From JAEDES01 sp964470055 (GTDB lineage Bacteria > Bacillota_I > Bacilli_A > RF39 > UBA660), in contig CAYXZZ010000041.1 in NCBI GenBank assembly GCA_964470055.1, forward strand, positions 1-12,638: a stretch of 12,638 bases of DNA, written 5' to 3'. Below are positions 6,581-11,829 of the stretch, piece after piece (positions within the stretch are counted from its first letter, which is position 1; every line of letters starts with the position of its first letter). Below the pieces are notes generated by a model. It searched no databases, was not told where the DNA came from, and was given only the letters and a program-made list of their open reading frames with translations. Made by a program: the position numbers and the translations under genes.

Positions 6581-8448
6581 AGAAACTAGTATTTATCGTT
6601 GTTGTTGCGGTGGGACTAATATTTATGCCGTTTGGTGTTGATGCAGCAAGTGTATCGGTTAGTTTGGAATGTCCAAGTGCAGCAAAGGTTGGTTCGGAGA
6701 TTTTGTGTAAGGTTAATGTAACAAGTGATGTTATGGTTAATGGTTTGTCTGGAAATTATACGTTAAGTGGGCTTAGTTATGTAGGTTTTGCGCCACAGAA
6801 TGGATTTACGACTTATAGTGCATCTTCTTCTGGATTTGCAGTTGGGAATAATAGTGGAAAGAGTGGTACTTTTACAATTGGTGTGATTACGTTAAAGGTT
6901 AATGCTACTGGCTCTATTCAGGTGCGAAATTTGGATGCTAGTGATACTAGTTTTAATTCTTATGATGGTGGAACTAAGAGTGCTAGTGTTAGACTTTTAT
7001 CTACTAATGATAGTTTGGGTTCTTTGTCTTTGTCTAATGGGACGCTGTCTCCGACTTTTGCGGCAGATACATTTAGTTATACGGCAACAATTGATGCTGC
7101 TAGTGTAACGATTAATGCGACTAAAGGAGATAATTATCAGACTATTAGTGGTACTGGGGTTAAGAGTTTGAATTATGGTACTAATACGTTTAAGGTTGTT
7201 GCAACTAGTGAGGCGGGCGATAGTAAAACTTATACTATTACGATTACTAGACCAGATAATAGAAGTACTAATAGTAATTTGAAGAGTTTATCAATTAGTC
7301 AGGGAAGTATTAGTTTTAATAAGAATACAACTAAGTATAATGTTAGTGTTGGTAGTGATGTTACGTCTATTAAGGTTACTGCTACGTTAGAGGATGGGAA
7401 GGCTAGTTTTGCGAGTGGACTTGGTTCTAGGATGGTTAATTTGAATTATGGTAATAATGCTATTGTTGTTAAGGTTATTGCTGAGAATGGTAGTACAAAG
7501 AGTTATACTATTAATGTTAATCGTAAGGATGATAGAAGTACAAATAATGATTTGAAGAGTCTGACTGTTAGTTCTGGGGAGATTGTATTTAATAAGGAGA
7601 CGCTTGAATATAATTTGTCTGTTTATTATGATGTCACAAAGATAGAGGTTAAGGCTGTTGCTGAAGATAGTAAGGCAAAGGTTGTTGTTGATAGTCCTGA
7701 ACTTGTTGTTGGTGATAATGTCATTACTATTAGTGTTACTAGCGAGAATGAGGTTGTTAAGACGTATAAGATTAATGTTAGAAGATTGAGTGAAGAAGAG
7801 AAAATGTCGGATAATAATAAGATTTCTGATTTGAAGATTGCTGGGCATGCGGTTGATTTTTCTAATGATGTGTATCAGTATGATGTGGTGATTGGAAAAG
7901 ATGAAGATGAATTGTTGTTTGATATTGTTTTAGAAGATGAGAAAGCAAGTTATGTAATTGAGGGTAATAAGGGCTTGAAAAATGGAAGTGTTGTTACTGT
8001 AATTACTGTTAGTGAGAGTGGTATTAAGCAAGAGTATGAGTTTACAATTGAAAAGAAGAGCGATGTGCTTTGGTATATTGTTATTGGTGTGTGCGGAGCG
8101 ATTGTTGGATTTGTACTTGGTTTGATAGTTGGTCGAGGTAGTGGCAAGAAGAGTGGTAATGATAAGAATAGTGTGGATGTTTTGAGTGCTGGGAATGCTG
8201 AAGAGACTGTTAATGGAAATGAGGTTAGTGTTGTTTCTAGCGAGGGATCATCACATGTACTAGATAAAAATGAGGTTCTTTTTGAGAGAATGAAAGAAAA
8301 ACTTGGAGAGAATACTGAGAATGCAGATGCAAATGTCGATTCTGTAACTACTGGGGCTGTAAGTAATGAGACTTTGACTACTGAGGAGCCAGCTATGGTT
8401 TCTAATGATTTGAGTGATGATACTTTGAAAGATGAAGACGTACTTTAG
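6577..8448 (+). CDS. Membrane-anchored surface protein, cohesin-like plus cadherin-like repeats
   Basis: Probable cell-surface receptor for the dockerin protease encoded just upstream. The order is: signal peptide 1-24 (cut near VDA-A); a cohesin-like beta-sandwich at about 26-141, with the cohesin pattern of a GSEILCKVNV strand, a loop carrying G/N-rich turns, a late G-x-I-T-L-K-V-N strand and a closing N-L-D-A-S-D strand; four cadherin-like (PF12733-type) beta-sandwich repeats at about 144-225, 232-316, 323-402 and 414-492; a transmembrane helix 497-519; then a hydrophilic, acidic cytoplasmic tail 520-623. C32 and C44 could form a disulfide. Repeats 2 and 3 begin with near-identical DxRSTNxxLKSL 91 residues apart. 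There is no LPxTG or surface-layer domain, so anchoring is by the helix. The cohesin assignment is by fold pattern, not strong identity; a generic Ig-like adhesin is the alternative. The gene ends in its own terminator. Confidence 0.8.
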   Translation: MKKLVFIVVVAVGLIFMPFGVDAASVSVSLECPSAAKVGSEILCKVNVTSDVMVNGLSGNYTLSGLSYVGFAPQNGFTTYSASSSGFAVGNNSGKSGTFTIGVITLKVNATGSIQVRNLDASDTSFNSYDGGTKSASVRLLSTNDSLGSLSLSNGTLSPTFAADTFSYTATIDAASVTINATKGDNYQTISGTGVKSLNYGTNTFKVVATSEAGDSKTYTITITRPDNRSTNSNLKSLSISQGSISFNKNTTKYNVSVGSDVTSIKVTATLEDGKASFASGLGSRMVNLNYGNNAIVVKVIAENGSTKSYTINVNRKDDRSTNNDLKSLTVSSGEIVFNKETLEYNLSVYYDVTKIEVKAVAEDSKAKVVVDSPELVVGDNVITISVTSENEVVKTYKINVRRLSEEEKMSDNNKISDLKIAGHAVDFSNDVYQYDVVIGKDEDELLFDIVLEDEKASYVIEGNKGLKNGSVVTVITVSESGIKQEYEFTIEKKSDVLWYIVIGVCGAIVGFVLGLIVGRGSGKKSGNDKNSVDVLSAGNAEETVNGNEVSVVSSEGSSHVLDKNEVLFERMKEKLGENTENADANVDSVTTGAVSNETLTTEEPAMVSNDLSDDTLKDEDVL

Positions 8449-8460
8449 GGTGCGTTTTTT
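8438..8460 (+). terminator. Terminator overlapping stop of cohesin-like gene
   Basis: ACGTAC (8438-8443) pairs with GTGCGT (8450-8455, one G-T pair) around a 6-nt loop that contains the TAG stop (8446-8448). The T-run extends to 8460. It ends the protease/anchor operon. Confidence 0.7.
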
Positions 8461-8512
8461 CTTTGGAAGGTGGATTTGGTGAGATGATGTTGTTTGCTAG
8501 TTGGATGCAAAT

Positions 8513-8547
8513 AAAAATGCTTAGAGTACATTTGCATATCCTAAGCA
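8513..8547 (-). terminator. Terminator of the 36-residue membrane peptide gene
   Basis: Read on the minus strand, TGCTTAG (8547-8541) pairs with CTAAGCA (8524-8518) across a 16-nt loop and is followed by TTTTT (8517-8513). It starts 21 nt after the stop codon of the small gene. A second inverted pair, ATGCAAAT (8505-8512) with ATTTGCAT (8530-8537), interlocks with this stem, so the two can only form together as a pseudoknot or compete. Confidence 0.6.
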
Positions 8548-8568
8548 CAGTATGGTAATTTGATTTAT

Positions 8569-8679
8569 CTAGTATTTTTTACTTATGTTAAGTAGTCCTT
8601 TTAATAGTATATAAATTATCATTAGTGGAAAAAAGAAAATCCAAATAATTATCCAGCAACATCCATTTTTATTGTCCAT
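8569..8679 (-). CDS. 36-residue single-span membrane peptide
   Basis: A small gene on the minus strand encoding a short charged start (MDNKN), then a CCW pair, a long hydrophobic span of about residues 9-30 rich in Ile, Phe and Leu, and a basic tail (NISKKY). This is a single transmembrane helix with a probable positive inside end. It is supported by more than an open frame: GGAGTG at 8690-8685 sits seven bases before the ATG, an extended -10 (TGATATAAT, 8709-8701) sits upstream, and a hairpin with a T-run follows. I do not recognise the family. It could be a toxin of a type I system, a regulatory small membrane protein, or a membrane bacteriocin. It lies between the convergent anchor operon and the kinase-like gene, and it is not part of either transcription unit by its signals. 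Confidence 0.6.
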   Translation of the reverse strand: MDNKNGCCWIIIWIFFFPLMIIYILLKGLLNISKKY

Positions 8680-8700
8680 AATATCACTCCGATTAGTTGT

Positions 8701-8709
8701 ATTATATCA
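8701..8709 (-). promoter_or_regulatory. Extended -10 promoter of small membrane peptide gene
   Basis: On the minus strand TGA-TATAAT (8709-8701) is an extended -10 element, which can work without a good -35; the -35 position (TCCAAA) is poor. The start would be near 8694, just ahead of the ribosome site. Confidence 0.55.
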
Positions 8710-8775
8710 TACACAGGTTTGTATTTGGAGAGATGATTGAAGATAAAATGATTTAGAGGTGTTATGTATTGAGTT

Positions 8776-8801
8776 ATAGGACATTTTTTTGATTGTCTTA
8801 T
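8776..8801. other. Hairpin downstream of kinase-like gene
   Basis: ATAGGACA (8776-8783) and TGTCTTAT (8794-8801) form an 8-bp stem with one G-T pair on the plus strand, or one mismatch on the minus strand, around a T-rich loop. It lies just past the minus-strand kinase-like gene, but no T-run follows the stem on either strand, so it is not a standard terminator. Nothing else is seen between 8710 and 8813. Confidence 0.35.
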
Positions 8802-8813
8802 GTAGAAAAACAT

Positions 8814-9548
8814 TTAATATGGATTATCTTTTTTGAGTTTTTTTATATACTGAATTATGTATTCATTATTGAAGTCTGCTGGATTTTTCATAGAAGTCAC
8901 AGTTTTAATGGCGGGTCTTTTAAAGTATTGTTTTAGTTCTCTTTTTGTTGCCCAGTATGAATCAAGGCCTAAGGTTTTTAGAGTCATAATATTATGCATA
9001 TATGGGTGAAGACCTTGATCAATTGGGCGGTAGGTTGTATAAACATCTACATTGCTAGGGGTTAAATCCATAGGTAAACCATTTAGACTTATGTTATCCA
9101 TGTCACAGAATCTGATTTCGCCGGTTTCTCTATTAAAGAGAATGTTTCTTGGTTCGATGTCGCCATATATGATTCCAAGGGAAGAAAAGTATTCTAATAT
9201 TTCTTTTGTTTTGGTTAAAAAATATTTTTGTTCTTCTAGTGGTAAAAACTGGAGTTGTGATTTTTCTAAACCAAAGTCAGTGGTCATTTCATAGCCAATG
9301 ATTATGTCGTTAAGACTAATGGTACTTAGAGGTTGAATGCTATGCTCTACTTTCATTTCATATAGTTGAGAAATTTTTTTAACTTTATTTTCGTTCATCG
9401 GCTTTGGTTTATCTACGAAAGAAAAGATTTTGTATAGGGAATAGGGATTATCTGTTTCACAAATGGTTGCTTCACCACCGGAGGTTAGTTTTTGGTATGT
9501 TACTAAGTTGTGAAACTGATTTTGAGTTATTTCTTTATTAGGAATCAT
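8814..9548 (-). CDS. Protein-kinase-like phosphotransferase
   Basis: A compact 244-residue member of the protein-kinase-like fold, probably transferring phosphate from ATP to a protein or small molecule. Visible are a glycine-loop-like LTSGGEATIC (21-30), the ATP lysine K40 in SLYKIF, a catalytic loop IIYGDIEPRNILFN (126-139) with D130 and N135, and a metal-binding D149 in FCDMDN in place of DFG. All catalytic residues are present, so an active enzyme is expected. The catalytic loop has YGD where HRD is usual, which is common in bacterial kinase-like and choline-kinase-like groups. There is no transmembrane segment or sensor domain, so it is cytosolic. ATG 9548 has AGAGGT at 9560-9555 and an extended -10 (9583-9575). 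The substrate is not known. Ser/Thr kinase or small-molecule kinase both remain possible. Confidence 0.75.
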   Translation of the reverse strand: MIPNKEITQNQFHNLVTYQKLTSGGEATICETDNPYSLYKIFSFVDKPKPMNENKVKKISQLYEMKVEHSIQPLSTISLNDIIIGYEMTTDFGLEKSQLQFLPLEEQKYFLTKTKEILEYFSSLGIIYGDIEPRNILFNRETGEIRFCDMDNISLNGLPMDLTPSNVDVYTTYRPIDQGLHPYMHNIMTLKTLGLDSYWATKRELKQYFKRPAIKTVTSMKNPADFNNEYIIQYIKKLKKDNPY

Positions 9549-9574
9549 AGTGTTACCTCTTTAATCAAGTTACT

Positions 9575-9597
9575 ATTATAGCATATTGTGTTATAAT
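9575..9597. promoter_or_regulatory. Divergent extended -10 promoters forming an inverted repeat
   Basis: On the minus strand TGC-TATAAT (9583-9575) fits the promoter of the kinase-like gene. On the plus strand TGT-TATAAT (9589-9597) faces the opposite way. The two elements form a 9-bp inverted repeat with one mismatch and a 5-bp spacer, so one protein could control both. Neither has a good -35. Confidence 0.5.
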
Positions 9598-9616
9598 AGA
9601 GGAGAAGGAATAATTT

Positions 9617-9664
9617 GTGATTAGTGTATTAAGTATTCGTCGAGTGTGTGATAGGATTATGTAA
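9617..9664 (+). other. Possible 15-codon leader ORF
   Basis: A GTG start at 9617 follows GGAGAAGG (9601-9608) at eight bases and the plus-strand extended -10 at 9589-9597, and reads 15 codons to TAA at 9662-9664. It could be a leader peptide ahead of the membrane protein gene at 9752, but nothing in its sequence is distinctive. The rest of 9549-9751 shows nothing else clear. Confidence 0.2.
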
Positions 9665-9751
9665 GAGATGAAAATCATGAATAAGAATGAATGACATTTT
9701 ATACGACTTCACTATTTATGGTATTGATATTTATTTGGAGAGTGAGAATTT

Positions 9752-9943
9752 ATGAAAAATAATAATTTTCCGGAAGGTTATGTAGCTGGACTGGAACTTC
9801 ATGAAAGAATTAAACAAGAGAATATTAGATATGTGCAACGTGAAAAGACTAAGGAAGTATTAACTACTGTTCTTTGTATTTTACTTTTCCCGGTAGCGTT
9901 AATAGTATTTTTAATTATTGGACTAGGTACTAAGAAAGATTAG
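9752..9943 (+). CDS. Small single-span membrane protein, 63 residues
   Basis: An unrecognised small protein with a soluble, charged N-terminal half (about 1-35, likely helical: LELHERIKQENIRYVQREK) and one transmembrane helix (about 36-58) ending GLGTKKD. The short basic C-terminus points to that end facing the cytoplasm. GGAGAG at 9737-9742 gives a ribosome site nine bases before the ATG. The only promoter seen on this strand is the extended -10 at 9589-9597, about 150 nt upstream. The opposite strand carries the kinase-like gene divergently, so a functional link between the kinase and this membrane protein is possible but only inferred. Confidence 0.6.
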   Translation: MKNNNFPEGYVAGLELHERIKQENIRYVQREKTKEVLTTVLCILLFPVALIVFLIIGLGTKKD

Positions 9944-10235
9944 GTTGTAAGATTTTGTTTTGCTTTGGTTTTTTGAAAGTTAAATGTATCTAAAATAATA
10001 GTAATGAAGTTATTGGAAATGTTAAAACAGGTGATTTGAAGTAAAGATTATTGGATTTTAGAAAACATGGTAAGTTAATTATTCAAATTACTAATAATAG
10101 GTGACAAACTTGGGATATACTTATTTTTTAATTATATAAATTCGCTAGGTGGTGATAGTCATTGTGTAATGAATGTATAACAATTAAAGCTAAATATATT
10201 AATGAATTAAATTTAACAAAAATGTCGAATTATAT
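9944..10235. other. AT-rich intergenic stretch, no gene supported
   Basis: About 290 bases without a convincing gene. Short frames exist, such as MKLLEMLKQVI, but lack ribosome sites. One plus-strand frame runs with only scattered stops (RKHGKLIIQITNNR, then later LCNECITIKAKYINELNL), which could be a decayed gene, but I cannot name a parent. No terminator hairpin is evident after 9943. Confidence 0.4.
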
Positions 10236-10263
10236 AATTTTGTAAATTACAATTTACAAAATT
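10236..10263. promoter_or_regulatory. 28-bp palindromic operator at DUF4143 promoter
   Basis: AATTTTGTAAATT (10236-10248) and AATTTACAAAATT (10251-10263) are perfect 13-bp inverted arms with a 2-bp AC centre. The right arm enters the -35 box (10262-10267). This is the geometry of a dimeric repressor site covering the promoter. The regulator is not evident; the downstream winged-helix protein is a candidate. Confidence 0.6.
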
Positions 10264-10290
10264 GACAAATAAAAAAAGTGGTGATATAAT
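10262..10290 (+). promoter_or_regulatory. Consensus sigma-A promoter of the DUF4143 operon
   Basis: TTGACA (10262-10267) and TATAAT (10285-10290) match consensus at all 12 positions with the ideal 17-bp spacer. The start near 10297 leaves a leader of about 12 nt that carries GGAGGG (10297-10302) before ATG 10309. Such strength combined with an overlapping palindrome suggests a promoter held by a repressor. Confidence 0.85.
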
Positions 10291-10308
10291 GCTATTGGAG
10301 GGATATTT

Positions 10309-11499
10309 ATGATAGAAAGACCTAATTATTTACAAGAATTAATAAGTTTTAAAGAAAAAGATTTAATAAAGATAGTAACAGGTATAAGAAGATGTGGTAA
10401 ATCAACCTTGTTTGACTTATATATTAATTATTTGTTATCAAATGCTGTTGAAAAAAATCAAATAATTCGTATGAATTTAGAAGAGTATGAATTTAACGAT
10501 ATAGTAGATTATAATGATTTATATAATTATGTTAATTCAAAATTAGTTAGTAATAAGATGAATTATGTGTTTATAGATGAAGTTCAAAAAATAACTGATT
10601 TTCAAAAAGCATGTGATAGTTTATATGTAAAGAAGAATGTTGATTTATATATAACTGGTTCTAATTCAAAATTATTATCTGGAGAATTAGCTACACTTCT
10701 TTCAGGTAGATATGTTGAAATAAAAATGTTACCACTTTCATTTAAAGAATATATATCATATGTTGGTGAAAAAGATATACAAAAAAAATATGTGGATTAT
10801 ATAACTAAAAGTTCATTCCCATATACTTTAAAATTAGATAGTGCTAAAGATATTAGAATGTATTTAGATGGACTGTATAATACAGTTATAGTAAATGATA
10901 TAGCTGAAAGAAAAGATATATCTGATATAGGAATGCTAAAAGATGTTATAAAATTTATGTTTGATAATGTGGGTAATTTATGTTCAAGTACAAGCATAGC
11001 TAATACTATGACTTCAAATGGTAGAAAAATATCAGTACCAACAGTTGAAAAATATTTGGAAGCACTTGTTGAATCATTTGTTTTATATAAAGTATCAAGA
11101 TATGATATAAAAGGTAAAAATTATTTAACTACTGGTAGTAAATATTATTTATCAGATATAGGTTTAAGATATTATTTATTAGGAAGCAAAAATGCAGATG
11201 ATGGGCATATATTAGAAAATATAGTTTATTTAGAATTACTTAGAAGAGGTTATGAAGTTTATGTAGGAAAAAATGATGATAATGAGGTAGATTTTGTAGC
11301 TGTTAATGAAAAGGGTGAAGAATATTACCAAGTTAGTTATACTGTGAAAGATGAAAAAACATTAGAAAGAGAATTAAAACCACTTAATAATATAAATGAT
11401 CATAATCCTAAAATATTATTAACAGCAGATTTTACTCCATATACTTCTTATAATGGAATAAAACAAATAAATGTATTTGATTGGTTATTATATAAGTAA
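10309..11499 (+). CDS. DUF4143-type AAA ATPase
   Basis: A cytosolic ATPase of the AAA_14/DUF4143 group, common in many copies in gut bacteria and archaea; its biological role is not established. Walker A is TGIRRCGKST (24-33), Walker B YVFIDEVQ (86-93) with D90/E91, and sensor 1 lies in YITGSNSK (114-121). A winged-helix-like segment at about 215-262 and the C-terminal DUF4143 region with LENIVYLELLRRGYEV (302-317) follow. The latter has a PD-(D/E)xK-like fold: E303, D328 in EVDF, then QVSY (341-344), where a nuclease would have E-x-K, so nuclease activity is probably absent. 396 residues is normal for the family. It is the first gene of an operon under a consensus promoter with a palindrome. 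Ile is mostly ATA and Leu TTA, unlike the protease/anchor operon. Roles in toxin-antitoxin or defence settings are speculation. Confidence 0.88.
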   Translation: MIERPNYLQELISFKEKDLIKIVTGIRRCGKSTLFDLYINYLLSNAVEKNQIIRMNLEEYEFNDIVDYNDLYNYVNSKLVSNKMNYVFIDEVQKITDFQKACDSLYVKKNVDLYITGSNSKLLSGELATLLSGRYVEIKMLPLSFKEYISYVGEKDIQKKYVDYITKSSFPYTLKLDSAKDIRMYLDGLYNTVIVNDIAERKDISDIGMLKDVIKFMFDNVGNLCSSTSIANTMTSNGRKISVPTVEKYLEALVESFVLYKVSRYDIKGKNYLTTGSKYYLSDIGLRYYLLGSKNADDGHILENIVYLELLRRGYEVYVGKNDDNEVDFVAVNEKGEEYYQVSYTVKDEKTLERELKPLNNINDHNPKILLTADFTPYTSYNGIKQINVFDWLLYK

Positions 11500-11524
11500 T
11501 CATTGTAGTAGTTAGAGGTGAAAT

Positions 11525-11791
11525 ATGGATAAAAACATAGAGGAATTAACGCTGTTATTAATGTATTTAACATCATGGGATGAAGAAAGTTTTTATTATG
11601 ATGAAAATGACAATTTAAATAAGAGTGTATTAAAGAATTGTTGGAAAGGATATTCGTTTGATACTATTAATAATCTTACGGATAAAGGATATTTGTTTTT
11701 TAGTAAATATAAAAATAAATCATTAACGTTGACTCCTAAAGGAGAAGAGTTGGCTAAAGAATTAGTAGATAAATATTTAGGCAAAGAATAA
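11525..11791 (+). CDS. DUF6429-like small winged-helix protein
   Basis: An 88-residue cytosolic protein with the pattern of the DUF6429 group: ELTLLLMYLTSWDEE (7-21), then WKGYSFDTINNLTDKGYL (40-57), then KSLTLTPKGEELAKELVDKY (65-84). The second and third parts read as a helix-turn-helix with a beta wing (KSLTLT) and closing helix, as in small transcription regulators. It begins 25 nt after the ATPase stop with GAGGTG at 11514-11519 and has no promoter of its own, so it is co-transcribed. It could bind the palindrome at 10236-10263 and control the operon, but that is only inference; many relatives have no known DNA target. Confidence 0.7.
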   Translation: MDKNIEELTLLLMYLTSWDEESFYYDENDNLNKSVLKNCWKGYSFDTINNLTDKGYLFFSKYKNKSLTLTPKGEELAKELVDKYLGKE

Positions 11792-11829
11792 CTTTTGAAG
11801 AAAATATTGTAAAATGCTGTGGTGGTTTG

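Noticed and set aside
7387..7848. 153-codon minus-strand frame in the cadherin-like repeat gene
   Set aside because: Composition is Asn/Ile/Leu/Thr low complexity produced by the repeated plus-strand codons; no domain or start signal.
8776..8801. Hairpin as terminator of the kinase-like gene
   Set aside because: No T-run follows the stem on either strand, so it is listed only as an unexplained hairpin.
9052..9294. 80-codon plus-strand frame inside the kinase-like gene
   Set aside because: It lies opposite the catalytic loop and DMD motif of the kinase-like gene and has no ribosome site.
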